Part shown: positions 19,691 through 27,762 of the stretch, piece after piece | Position numbering within the stretch: position 1 is the first letter of the stretch | Layout of the letters: each line of letters starts with the position of its first letter | Virus record (IMG/VR): IMGVR_UViG_3300033149_002340 | Coordinates: 1-43,562 of that record | Direction: 5' to 3' (one strand) | Source of the DNA: a virus | Length of the DNA stretch: 43,562 nucleotides | Program-made: the position numbers and the translations under genes | Notes under the pieces: generated by a model | Seen by the model: the letters and a program-made list of their open reading frames with translations, nothing else | The model's database searches: none | What the model was told of the DNA's origin: nothing

Positions 19691-21083
19691 CTTTAATTCC
19701 CTTTTTTAAATCTTTTTTAACAATTAAACCACGCATAATATCCTTCTTCGTTTTCTCTTTCGTCTTCTTCAAAATTTCTTCAACCTTCTTGTCTGCTAGT
19801 CTCTCAAGTTTAGTTCGAGCCTGTAAATGTCTAACCCTATCCTGATAATTATTAGCACCCTTAATTTTTTGTTCAGGTGTGCTTCCAATCGGTACAACAT
19901 TAAGCGGTAAATAAATACTATCCCCACCAGAAACAAGCGGTGGTAAACCTTCAAGTTTTCTAACTTCATTTCGTGACATCCAGCCTGCTCCAATAGCCTT
20001 TTCGTAATAATTCACCTTTGCTTCCTCGTCTTCTGGAATCGGGTTTTCATAATCTAAAAATAAATTCTCCCCGTCATTAAACATCGGAACCAAAAATTCA
20101 TTAAGCTGTTGAACAATTCTCTCCATCTTAGGCTGAATTGTCCATCGTGCGAATACATATTGCGCAACCTTCGCACTAGCGAAGTTAGTACCTTCTGTTT
20201 GCGAAACAATCGCTTTTGGTACACGGAACATACCTAAAATTTTATCCCGTGTCATTTTTTGTTGTGCCTCGAATCCCATTTCCTGTTGACTAAAGCCGAA
20301 TTTATCCAGCTTCATACCACCAAATAGAACCATAATCTGATGGGCTTTATCTAAGCCCTCAAAGTTTTTCCTAATGCTAGCCTTTAATTTCTTTTTTTGT
20401 TCATCGGTCATCTGCGGGTCTTCCACAGTTAAAACCGAATTAGGCGTAGCGTTCTGCTTAAAAAATCGCCAATTCCACTCTTCCGAATAGTTATCCACAT
20501 CTACTGTTCGTGAAGCGGCCTCCAACGTACCAAGACCTCTAAGCGGTTTAAGTGGGTTTGGATACTTTAAAAATATAACCTCGTCTGGTTTAAGTGTTAC
20601 CTTCTCGTGCTGGCCAACATCATACTTATAGCCTTTAATAATTGTTTTTTTGTCCGGTATAATTTCAAGTCTGTCTGGCCGTAAAAAGTAAATAGCCGTC
20701 ACTTCGCCATTACTCTTCTCCAAAAACCAAGGCGCTTCACCAACCAGCTCTAAATAAGCTGAAGTTAGCCAAAATTGGTCAAATTTTGTAGTATAATCGT
20801 TAACCTTATAAAGTAAATCTAAGATGGCATGCTCCTTAACTTCCTCAACCTTATCCCCCTTCTTCCTGTAAAGCTTAAGGTCAATAGCCGCGATTTCGTC
20901 CGAAATAGCGCTAACACAAGTAAAGACCCACCCCTTCATCTCAGCAAGGTAGTCGGCCTGTTTGTCGGAAGATAATCCTTGATACCCATAAGCCGCAGTT
21001 TCATAACCAGTCGGATTAGACCTGTCTGGTGTAGCCGTTGCCTTTTTGCGGAACGGGCTGATTAAATTTGTAAGAAAACTCAT
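19497..21083 (-). CDS. Portal protein, HK97 family
   Basis: 528 residues. The N-terminus has the family features GWVFTCVSAISDEIA and LKLYRKKGDK. The core includes PDRLEIIPDKK, FLKYPNPLKPLRGLGTLEAA, NWRFFKQNATPNSVL and the crown/stem region FRVPKAIVSQTEG, with W-SRNEVRKLEGLPP near residue 385. A charged C-terminal tail (~410-528) is longer than usual, and its last 65 codons overlap the MuF-like gene. The portal forms the dodecameric DNA gate at one capsid vertex. It is the first gene after the promoter and structured leader at 21.1-21.3 kb. Confidence 0.92.
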   Translation of the reverse strand: MSFLTNLISPFRKKATATPDRSNPTGYETAAYGYQGLSSDKQADYLAEMKGWVFTCVSAISDEIAAIDLKLYRKKGDKVEEVKEHAILDLLYKVNDYTTKFDQFWLTSAYLELVGEAPWFLEKSNGEVTAIYFLRPDRLEIIPDKKTIIKGYKYDVGQHEKVTLKPDEVIFLKYPNPLKPLRGLGTLEAASRTVDVDNYSEEWNWRFFKQNATPNSVLTVEDPQMTDEQKKKLKASIRKNFEGLDKAHQIMVLFGGMKLDKFGFSQQEMGFEAQQKMTRDKILGMFRVPKAIVSQTEGTNFASAKVAQYVFARWTIQPKMERIVQQLNEFLVPMFNDGENLFLDYENPIPEDEEAKVNYYEKAIGAGWMSRNEVRKLEGLPPLVSGGDSIYLPLNVVPIGSTPEQKIKGANNYQDRVRHLQARTKLERLADKKVEEILKKTKEKTKKDIMRGLIVKKDLKKGIKDAIKEEIKNNTTNGSDEKEILGDKSESGGTLLPDTKEKSGGQSVRRAEKTDKEKTEKPEGDKSD

Positions 21084-21113
21084 AATCCCATAAATATATT
21101 TATTTAACTATCG

Positions 21114-21253
21114 AAAAACACCCATCTGCGCGTAGAAAATACAAGCAGGGCTTAGTTTTTAGCCAAGCTGACAGCATTTTCCGCGTACGGATGGGTGCTA
21201 AATTTTTCCAGTAACCTTAGTTACTAATAAATTTTTCGCCCCTTTAAATTGAC
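21114..21253 (-). ncRNA. Structured leader or small RNA ahead of the portal gene
   Basis: About 140 nt between a good promoter and the portal. It contains a perfect 6-bp hairpin (AGTAAC-TAAG-GTTACT). It then has a long imperfect stem closed by CACCCATC (21197-21190) and GATGGGTG (21126-21119), with GAAAAT/ATTTTC and GGCT/AGCC inside it. TTTTT follows directly, so the 3' part looks like an intrinsic terminator. It could be a discrete small RNA or an attenuated leader of the head operon. I recognise no known riboswitch class. Confidence 0.5.
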
Positions 21254-21259
21254 ACCTTT

Positions 21260-21288
21260 GTTATAGCACATACTAGAAGTAAAGTCAA
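21260..21288 (-). promoter_or_regulatory. Sigma70-like promoter of the head operon
   Basis: TTGACT (21288-21283), exactly 17 nt, and TATAAC (21265-21260), 10 of 12 consensus bases, directly after the stop codon of the upstream glycosyltransferase. It would drive the leader, portal, MuF-like, protease and MCP genes. Confidence 0.7.
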
Positions 21289-21299
21289 TCACTTCTAGT
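21272..21299. promoter_or_regulatory. Palindromic operator-like site over the -35 box
   Basis: ACTAGAAGT (21272-21280) and ACTTCTAGT (21291-21299) are a perfect 9-bp inverted repeat with a 10-nt spacer. The spacer contains most of the -35 box. This is the classic layout for a dimeric repressor blocking RNA polymerase. The regulator is not identified. Confidence 0.55.
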
Positions 21300-22413
21300 C
21301 ATGGGTAATAATTTTATCAAGTCCTTCTCGGCTCTGTATATATTTCCTCAAATTCTTAATGTTGTTTTTCAACAATTCGTCCGCATTAAAAGTATGATTG
21401 CAACTCTTACACCGGAATATTCCGTCCATCAAAAATGGTTTTTTCGTCTTAAGTATTATAGCATTACAGGTCGTTCTAGGACAAGACCATATATATTCTT
21501 CCTTTTCAACAATCCCGGTCGCACACTTATTTTCTTTAATTTCATCAATAATTTTTCTAAATTCTTCCACAGATTGTTTAGCGTCCCATTTCTCCTTAAT
21601 TTCCTTCAATCGTTTTTCTGCCTCTTGAACTCTCGCCTCCTCTTCCATATATTTCTTAAGTTCATTAACATTATGCGCAACTGGCATTCCTAACGCCCAA
21701 GCCGTCAAAGTCTTATTATTACTCTTGTATTTCCATTTGCCCTTCTGGGAACGTGGGTTAATAACAAAATCTCCCTTAAGAATATCTGAATTAACAGTTT
21801 CAAGTTTCCACGGCAAATTCGTAACCTCAATATAAAATTTATCTTCTGCTGGTTGACCTGCCGGTGGTAAAAAATAGCTAGGCAAAACAAACCCTGAATC
21901 CGAAATAACAATTAAATTAAGTTCCAGTTTTCTAATCTCTGATAAACAAGCCTTAAGTAAATGAAAACCAGTAGAATATCCAAACCAAACAACTGTCTTG
22001 GCCTTTCCTTGTCCTCGGTGGTCTTTTCTCTCATGGTGATATTCAAGGTCAAGTCGGTCTGGTATATGAACAACCGGCTTCTTAGTAAAAGACTGAACCG
22101 CGTCCCTCAATGTCTCCGTCGAAGTTGTCACCGCGTCAACCTCTTCAATCATCTCCTTCGTCTGATAAATAAAACTCAAAAAGTCCGGGTCGCAAAGGTC
22201 TAAAATTTTAACTCCATCAAAAGCCCGCGCGTGTTCCGGCCAATAAACCTTCTGATAAACAACAGTGTCATACTTTTTTCCTTGTATAAACTCTTCTGCC
22301 TCTGGCCAATTTTTAAGAAGCCAATGCCCCCTAATTCTTGAACTTCCAATATTTCGTCTGCCATGATAACGTTCAAAAGTTAAAAGTCCAATTTTTTTAT
22401 CTTCTTCGGTCAT
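21295..22413 (-). CDS. GT4-like glycosyltransferase with C-terminal zinc ribbon
   Basis: 372 residues with a GT-B layout: VVYQKVYWPEHARAF and the N-terminal Rossmann-like half, then TVVWFGYSTGFH and KTLTAWALGMPVA corresponding to the donor-binding C-terminal half. A coiled segment (~275-310) leads to a zinc ribbon (CPRTTC...CKSC) near residues 320-352, unusual for the family. Overlaps the upstream GT4 gene by 4 nt (ATGA). It is the last gene of the large sugar island; the stop at 21295 lies in the operator-like palindrome. Confidence 0.65.
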   Translation of the reverse strand: MTEEDKKIGLLTFERYHGRRNIGSSRIRGHWLLKNWPEAEEFIQGKKYDTVVYQKVYWPEHARAFDGVKILDLCDPDFLSFIYQTKEMIEEVDAVTTSTETLRDAVQSFTKKPVVHIPDRLDLEYHHERKDHRGQGKAKTVVWFGYSTGFHLLKACLSEIRKLELNLIVISDSGFVLPSYFLPPAGQPAEDKFYIEVTNLPWKLETVNSDILKGDFVINPRSQKGKWKYKSNNKTLTAWALGMPVAHNVNELKKYMEEEARVQEAEKRLKEIKEKWDAKQSVEEFRKIIDEIKENKCATGIVEKEEYIWSCPRTTCNAIILKTKKPFLMDGIFRCKSCNHTFNADELLKNNIKNLRKYIQSREGLDKIITHD

Positions 22414-23444
22414 ATTCTTAACCTCTTCTTGGAGCCGTGCTTCTCCAAAGCTTTATTAATTAAATCCGCCCATTCTCCCTGATACCTTTTTAAATCAAAC
22501 TTTTCAATCGCCGTTTGTTTTCCTCGTTGTCCAACTTCAATCGCTTTATCATAATTTTTAAGCAAAAGTTCAATAAGCTGTACCACGTGTTCTGGATTCC
22601 TTCGACAAAAAAATCCATTCTCACCATCTTTAATAAACATATCCGCGTCCTGATTGTTAGTAGTAATAACACAACACCCACTCAACATGGCCTCGGTTCT
22701 CCCCCGGCTCATCGGCGCTTCCCTCATCGGGTGGAAATAAAGCAAACTTCTACCAACAAACTGACGGTAATCTTCCCATTTCTTAAAAGTAGCGTCCACA
22801 GTAATCTGACAATGAACAATATCCCTCTCATAAAGCGCCTCTCTTACTGCCTTGTGAAAAACCCTATCATAATACTTGTCAAGTCCTCCCGGGCTAAGCA
22901 TAGTCACAACCCTCGGCTCTTTTGGCAAATCAAACCATTCGTCCGCGTCAAGCCCGTGCCAAATCGGAATCCCGTGTCCCCATTGTTTAGCCGCAGTATA
23001 AGAATTAACAACCATAATGTTGTCCCCAATAATCTCTTTACATCTCCTAATCAATTCGCTAGACATTCCCACTTGGTCTTTGGTGAATCCTTTTTCTTCA
23101 TAATTATCGTTAGTAATATCGCAAACAAAATTCTCAGGGTAATAAGGCGTTCCGTGCATAATAACAATCTTTGGTATATCGTCAATAACAGCATTAAGTT
23201 CCCGATACAAACTGCCTTTTCCTCTCTCCCAAATACTATCCTCAAAACATTGCTGGTCTAAATGTAAAATCGCCACGTCGTATTTTCCCGGCTCATAATA
23301 AGGCACTTCTTTAATGTTAAACTTTCCCTTCAAATCCCCTCTCGGACCCTGATTATATCCACGCCGGTGTTGAACCAACCAAGTCCATTGTGTACAAGGA
23401 ATCTTACAAAGTTCATATTGATGAGCAATATGACTTATCACCAC
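22410..23444 (-). CDS. GT4 glycosyltransferase
   Basis: 344 residues, starting at GTG (23444; MVISHIAHQYE). The C-terminal donor domain is clear: VVTMLSPGGLDKYYDRVFH, then MREAPMSRGRTEAMLSGCCVITTNNQDADMFIKDGENGFF, the GT4 E-x7-E-type region. YDVAILHLDQQC and IVIMHGTPYYPENF belong to the N-terminal half. A 26-codon frame just upstream (MTNETNIKENN...), in another register, may be a remnant of an older N-terminus displaced by the HNH gene before it. Confidence 0.78.
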   Translation of the reverse strand: MVISHIAHQYELCKIPCTQWTWLVQHRRGYNQGPRGDLKGKFNIKEVPYYEPGKYDVAILHLDQQCFEDSIWERGKGSLYRELNAVIDDIPKIVIMHGTPYYPENFVCDITNDNYEEKGFTKDQVGMSSELIRRCKEIIGDNIMVVNSYTAAKQWGHGIPIWHGLDADEWFDLPKEPRVVTMLSPGGLDKYYDRVFHKAVREALYERDIVHCQITVDATFKKWEDYRQFVGRSLLYFHPMREAPMSRGRTEAMLSGCCVITTNNQDADMFIKDGENGFFCRRNPEHVVQLIELLLKNYDKAIEVGQRGKQTAIEKFDLKRYQGEWADLINKALEKHGSKKRLRI

Positions 23445-23504
23445 GGGTAGTTAAAGATACGAACTGCACCAAAACCACCCGTGTTATTCTCCTTTATATT
23501 AGTT

Positions 23505-23759
23505 TCATTTGTCATAAACTAATTTAATTATTTTATTAAAATATTTAGTCCAATAACTTCTCTCACTTTTTCTATTAACAGAGGTATTACATTTGTGACA
23601 TAAAGTTATTAAATTTTTTTCATCACAATTTTTCTTATCGTAATCAATATGGTGAACTGTCAACCAATTCTTTGATTTCTTTAAATCTCTTGGTTTTTTA
23701 GTATAAAATCCACATTTCTTACAAGTATAATTATCTCTAACTTTAATCTTATCTTTCAA
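23505..23759 (-). CDS. Free-standing HNH endonuclease
   Basis: About 84 residues starting at [30 protein letters not shown] with the His pair, ITLCHKCNTSVN and a SYWTKYF end, the same family as in intron 5. The TTG overlaps the TGA of the preceding small zinc-finger frame, so the two could be one protein split by a frameshift. No intron core is seen around it. Confidence 0.75.
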   Translation of the reverse strand: MKDKIKVRDNYTCKKCGFYTKKPRDLKKSKNWLTVHHIDYDKKNCDEKNLITLCHKCNTSVNRKSERSYWTKYFNKIIKLVYDK

Positions 23760-23893
23760 TTTTTTACACCAAAAAACTTAATTTCTGCAAATCTTTTTTC
23801 AATTCTTCTGCCACAATTGCAAAAATTATCTGATTGAGCAAAAATATTTTTATTATATTCTTTTCTTAATTTACATTCAAAACATTTTTTCAT
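23756..23893 (-). CDS. Small zinc-finger protein or displaced N-terminus of the HNH gene
   Basis: 45 residues (MKKCFECKLRKEYNK...FCNCGRR) with two Cys pairs that can bind one zinc. It ends in a TGA that overlaps the TTG of the HNH frame. It may be an independent small gene or the DNA-binding N-terminus of that nuclease before a frameshift. Confidence 0.45.
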   Translation of the reverse strand: MKKCFECKLRKEYNKNIFAQSDNFCNCGRRIEKRFAEIKFFGVKN

Positions 23894-23897
23894 ATTT

Positions 23898-24485
23898 TTA
23901 TTTAATTATTTTATCAATTATTCCAAACTTTAATGCTTGTTTAGTAGTTATAAAATCATCAATATTTGAATCCATATAATACTTAATCTGCTCAACTGTC
24001 ATTTTAGTTTTTTCTTTTATTATGTCCATTAAAATTTTATTATAATAATCGGATGATTTTACATAACTTTTAGCTTGTGTATTTTTTTGATATCCTAAAT
24101 CATAAGCAATTTCATGTATTAAAATATCTGAATGCTCAAATGCTTTTCTCTTGTGACCACAAATCAATAATATTGCTCCTGCGCTATATGCTTTACCAAG
24201 AACAATTGTATTAATTTGTTTTTTAGAGTTTTTTATCAAATCAATTAATGGAACTAATGCCATAACTTGACCACCATTACTATTAATATAAATAGTAATT
24301 TCTTTTGTATTATTATCTTTAATCATTCCATCTAATTTGAAAAAAATATTTTCCATCATTTCATCATTAAATTCAGAATTAATAATAACAATTCCCTTTT
24401 TTTCTAGCCCAGTTCTATTTTTGATATTTTCTTCAATTATCTTTTTTTCTAACTCTTCTTTATTTTTATCAATTGATTCTATCAT
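23898..24485 (-). CDS. ClpP-like serine protease
   Basis: 195 residues of the ClpP/crotonase fold: TIYINSNGGQVMALVPLIDLI, GKAYSAGAILLICG with nucleophile Ser101, DILIHEIAYDL with His124, and an acidic segment NIDDFITTKQALKFGIID that matches the usual catalytic Asp and GLID end. No ClpX-like partner is seen nearby. Several phages use ClpP-fold proteases for prohead maturation, but this one lies in the sugar island and a U35 protease is already present. A host-interaction or protein-turnover role is therefore possible. Confidence 0.85.
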   Translation of the reverse strand: MIESIDKNKEELEKKIIEENIKNRTGLEKKGIVIINSEFNDEMMENIFFKLDGMIKDNNTKEITIYINSNGGQVMALVPLIDLIKNSKKQINTIVLGKAYSAGAILLICGHKRKAFEHSDILIHEIAYDLGYQKNTQAKSYVKSSDYYNKILMDIIKEKTKMTVEQIKYYMDSNIDDFITTKQALKFGIIDKIIK

Positions 24486-24505
24486 AAGTTTCTAATATAT
24501 TAGAA

Positions 24506-25270
24506 TTAAATTAAATACCTAGGGTCATTCTCCATTCCGCTTTTAATGCCGTGCTTCTCATTAACATAAGTCCGGTTTTTATTCTTAAGTTCTTCAAGGT
24601 TTTCCAATTTACTAAAACTTGCCCCGTGGTGGTGGTGAATAACAATGCTCTTCTCAACCCCAATATGTAAACCCTCTTTTTTAACCCTAATACAATAATC
24701 CATATCGTCACCCATTCCAATATCAATCTTCTCATCTAAAAATCCAACCTTCTGAACAACATATTTACTCGTTATAGCGCAAACAAATGGAATAAAAGTT
24801 AAATACTGGTTGTCTTTTTCTTTTTGATAATTCTCCCAATAAATATCTTGGTCTTTAGCGTCCACTAACGGTGAAACCAAACCAAGGCTTTTGTCTTTTT
24901 TAATTTTTGTTTTAAGCGCCTTAAGCCAACCCTTCGGAACTTCCGTATCGTTATTCATAATAACGACATAATCCGCATCGCCTTTCAAAAATTCTTTTAA
25001 TCCCTGATTAACCGCCTTCACCCAACCAACATTTTCAGTATTCTGCTTAACCAAAAGATTCTTAGGCCAGATAACTTCTCTCTGGACTTTTTCTAAAACT
25101 TCTATAGCATTATCAGAAGCATTGTTAATTAAAATTACTCGATAAGGCACGGTTGTCATTTGAGAAATACTCTCCAAGCATTTTAAAGTCAACTCATTAT
25201 TATTCCACCAAGGAACTATAATATCTATTGGCTTTCCAACTGGTTGTTTTTCTCTTTTTTCTTCTCCCAT
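24506..25270 (-). CDS. GT2 glycosyltransferase (rhamnosyltransferase-like)
   Basis: 254 residues: PIDIIVPWWNNNELTLKCLESI, RVILINNASDN, QNTENVGWVKAVNQGL, then YVVIMNNDTEVPKGWL with the DxD equivalent (NNDTE), and a C-terminal GMGDDMDYCIRVKKEG acceptor/catalytic motif. These are the hallmarks of GT2 enzymes acting in O-antigen or surface glycan assembly. No membrane segment. Neighbours are a ClpP-like protease and a small protein. Confidence 0.85.
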   Translation of the reverse strand: MGEEKREKQPVGKPIDIIVPWWNNNELTLKCLESISQMTTVPYRVILINNASDNAIEVLEKVQREVIWPKNLLVKQNTENVGWVKAVNQGLKEFLKGDADYVVIMNNDTEVPKGWLKALKTKIKKDKSLGLVSPLVDAKDQDIYWENYQKEKDNQYLTFIPFVCAITSKYVVQKVGFLDEKIDIGMGDDMDYCIRVKKEGLHIGVEKSIVIHHHHGASFSKLENLEELKNKNRTYVNEKHGIKSGMENDPRYLI

Positions 25271-25292
25271 ACATTTTTCGTTAATTTATAAA

Positions 25293-25448
25293 TTATTTTA
25301 AATAATTATCAATCCTTTTAACTACTTGACCAATTTGTTTTTGTGGTTTGTAAATATCGTCACCTTCTACCATCATTTGAAATCTAAATAATAAACTAGA
25401 CAATTCTATCATTTCTTCTCTAGTTAATTCTTTTATTTTTTGAGTCAT
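25293..25448 (-). CDS. Small hypothetical protein
   Basis: 51 residues (MTQKIKELTREEMIEL...VVKRIDNYLK), predicted all-helical. The ATG overlaps the TGA of the upstream GT-like gene (ATGA), a strong sign of translational coupling. No family recognised. Confidence 0.55.
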   Translation of the reverse strand: MTQKIKELTREEMIELSSLLFRFQMMVEGDDIYKPQKQIGQVVKRIDNYLK

Positions 25449-26017
25449 AAATTATTTAATTTATCTATCAATTCGTGGTCATATTTCTGCCATTGTCCTC
25501 TCTTTTTTTTCATCTCATTGACTCTTTTATAATATTCAGGTGTTTGTTTAAAGCCATGTAGACTAGCCACACCCTCAACAACTTGACACCGTCTCGGATT
25601 TTTAAATACCTCTTGATTCCAAAACTCCCTCTCGGGTCTCAGAACTTGTCTAAAAAAGTTTTTCTTGTACTTCTGTCCAGCTTCTATCACTTTATGGTTC
25701 ATAGCTTTAGGACCAGAGTGACTTTGAGAATAGTGCAGAAAATCAAATGGTCTAAAATTCCACCACCAGATTTCTTCATTCGGGTCAGACTTAAACGCTT
25801 CTTCTAATAATTCTTTAAACTTTGGAAGCACAATTAAGTCGGCATCACACCTAATAACCCACTTTTCATCTTTCGCCATCTCTAAAAACTGTTCATACTT
25901 TTGAGATAAAGTAGTCTTTGGGTCATAAAGTAAAACAGTCTCAAAACCCAATCTCTTTAAAGACCATTGGCAGATATCAGTTGTCTTTTCTCCTATTGAG
26001 AATACGAATGCCTTCAT
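25445..26017 (-). CDS. GT-A glycosyltransferase-like protein
   Basis: 190 residues. AFVFSIGEKTTDICQWSLKR followed by KWVIRCDADLIVLPKFKELL gives a GT-A fold with a D-A-D metal motif. The later HSGPKAMNHKVIEAG and VEGVASLHGF resemble acceptor loops. It resembles in layout the protein at 27186-27701. Overlaps the following small gene by ATGA. Substrates unknown. Confidence 0.6.
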   Translation of the reverse strand: MKAFVFSIGEKTTDICQWSLKRLGFETVLLYDPKTTLSQKYEQFLEMAKDEKWVIRCDADLIVLPKFKELLEEAFKSDPNEEIWWWNFRPFDFLHYSQSHSGPKAMNHKVIEAGQKYKKNFFRQVLRPEREFWNQEVFKNPRRCQVVEGVASLHGFKQTPEYYKRVNEMKKKRGQWQKYDHELIDKLNNL

Positions 26018-26235
26018 TGTTTTCTTGGTAATTCAGCTACAAGACTTTCAGATTCATTACCATCTTTATCTTTCACTTTTATCCATATTTCATCAGTATC
26101 ATCTCCACAAACAGTATGAATTATATTCGGACAAATCTGCCTAATAGCAGTAATAAAATCTGGATACTTATTATTAATTAAATCTTTGTCTATAATCTGT
26201 TTTTCGTCAATCTGAAATGCTAAAATTAGTTGCAT
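26014..26235 (-). CDS. Small hypothetical protein
   Basis: 73 residues, acidic, mixed alpha/beta (MQLILAFQIDEKQIIDKDL...VCGDDTDEIWIKVKDKDG). It sits between two glycosyltransferases and overlaps the downstream start by 4 nt. No family recognised; its place in the operon makes it likely to be real. Confidence 0.5.
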   Translation of the reverse strand: MQLILAFQIDEKQIIDKDLINNKYPDFITAIRQICPNIIHTVCGDDTDEIWIKVKDKDGNESESLVAELPRKQ

Positions 26236-26250
26236 AAATTTATTCTTTAA

Positions 26251-27189
26251 TTACAAGATATAAGGATACCCAATAATCTCCTGCTTAAAAATTAATTCGA
26301 GTTTATCACAAACCTTTTCCCAACTATATTTCTGAATCTCCATCCACCCCTCATCAGCTATCGCTCTCATTCTATTTCTATTACTATCAAGTTCCCTTAT
26401 CGCTTCTATAATATTATCAGTAACAACTGCTGTCTTATTATTAACTGCCCAAGGACAAACAGTGCCATTAGTTACTAACAAACAACCACAGGCAGTTGCT
26501 TCAGCCGCAGGGTTCGCCCAACCTCCCCATTTCTCCCAGCTGATAAAGATATGATGGTCATTATATAATTTAACTAATTCATTTTGGTCTGGCTGACACT
26601 GGGTTACTTCTCTTTTATGTATATCATTATCAAAACAAGAAATCTCCAATGGCAAAAACTTAGTCGTTTCTTTTAATTGTCTTAGAATATGGTCAGCTTG
26701 TTTTTGCTCCTTACCGAATCGACCAAAAAATAATACCTTTAAGATTTTAGCGTTCCAATCTTTATCTTTTGTTATTCTGAAATGGTCGGTATTTACTCCA
26801 CCGATAGCTAATTGACTGCCAGGAAAATTTTTAGCACATTCTAAACTATTAACAATAAACTCACAATCCTTAAACTTTTTATATTGCTCTAAATACTCAG
26901 GAAACGTGTTAATAACATAAACATACTTCTTCTTGGCCTGAATTTCGTTAAAGGCTCTCTGTCTTCTCGAATCTCCCGTAATAACAACGTCGGCCTTAAT
27001 CTTCTCACCATAAGGATAAAGTTCTCTCGGAAAATTACACTCAAACCAATTCTTATCGTAATCATGCCGATAATCTGTCTGATAAGCTACTACATCATGA
27101 AATCGGTCAGTTAAAGCATTACCAATCTCAAAAAATCGTCTGACACCGCCGTAAACTCCGAAATGTGGAAGTAATATTACTATTTTCAT
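26251..27189 (-). CDS. GT4 glycosyltransferase
   Basis: 312 residues with the GT-B opening KIVILLPHFGVYGGVRRFFEIG and donor domain VLFFGRFGKEQKQ, HIFISWEKWGGWANPAAEATACGCLLVTN, the GT4 catalytic region. Overlaps the upstream GT-A-like gene by 4 nt. It transfers an activated sugar in the cytoplasm; the specific substrate is not visible. Confidence 0.85.
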   Translation of the reverse strand: MKIVILLPHFGVYGGVRRFFEIGNALTDRFHDVVAYQTDYRHDYDKNWFECNFPRELYPYGEKIKADVVITGDSRRQRAFNEIQAKKKYVYVINTFPEYLEQYKKFKDCEFIVNSLECAKNFPGSQLAIGGVNTDHFRITKDKDWNAKILKVLFFGRFGKEQKQADHILRQLKETTKFLPLEISCFDNDIHKREVTQCQPDQNELVKLYNDHHIFISWEKWGGWANPAAEATACGCLLVTNGTVCPWAVNNKTAVVTDNIIEAIRELDSNRNRMRAIADEGWMEIQKYSWEKVCDKLELIFKQEIIGYPYIL

Positions 27190-27701
27190 TTATTATTCTC
27201 CTCCCAAATATGTTTACCTATAATAAATTGTTTGTGTCCGCTAGTAACTCGTCTTAAACCTTTATACATATGTAACCAATAAACCATCTCGCTCTCGGCT
27301 TTTCTCGGTATCTTCCCGCCAAAAACTTTTTGAATCGCGTAATGCCAAGCCTTGCTACATTTATTCCTCTTGTAAAAATGAACACCCGGAATAACTCCTC
27401 TCTTCGTGTCCTCAACCCAAGTCGTAAAGCAAAATAATTTCTTAAAAACCCGTTCCATATATTTACAATAGTCTTCAATCTCTTTTCTCGAAGCCGTTAA
27501 AATAACGTCCGCGTCAAGCGCTATAACCCAATCATATTCTTCCATCATGCTCCCAACCTCTAAAGTCCGCCGAGCCGCCTTCTCAAGCGGAATACATCCC
27601 TGAGCTATATAATAATCAAAACCCCGCTCCTCAACCGCCTTAATACAATCTGGCAAAGTCTTTTCATCCAGCGTCCTAATTATCACATATACCTTTTTCA
27701 T
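27186..27701 (-). CDS. GT-A glycosyltransferase-like protein
   Basis: 171 residues. KVYVIIRTLDEKTLPDCIKAV and DWVIALDADVILTASRKEI supply a GT-A start and DAD metal motif. A C-terminal SEMVYWLHMYKGLRRVTSGH may be the acceptor site. It is shorter than typical GT2 enzymes. It lies between the radical SAM gene and a GT4 gene. Confidence 0.6.
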   Translation of the reverse strand: MKKVYVIIRTLDEKTLPDCIKAVEERGFDYYIAQGCIPLEKAARRTLEVGSMMEEYDWVIALDADVILTASRKEIEDYCKYMERVFKKLFCFTTWVEDTKRGVIPGVHFYKRNKCSKAWHYAIQKVFGGKIPRKAESEMVYWLHMYKGLRRVTSGHKQFIIGKHIWEENNK

Positions 27702-27762
27702 TCTTAATAAATAAATAATAAACTTCCTGTTCCCTGTTTAAATTGCGCCTCGGTATAATCAT

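Noticed and set aside
21119-21197. tRNA gene
   Set aside because: The 8-bp closing stem and inner hairpins do not form a cloverleaf, and no T-loop GTTCRANNC or CCA-like end is present.
22515-23261. Long plus-strand frame opposite a GT4 gene
   Set aside because: The minus strand has clear GT4 motifs over the same bases; the plus frame has no recognisable domain.
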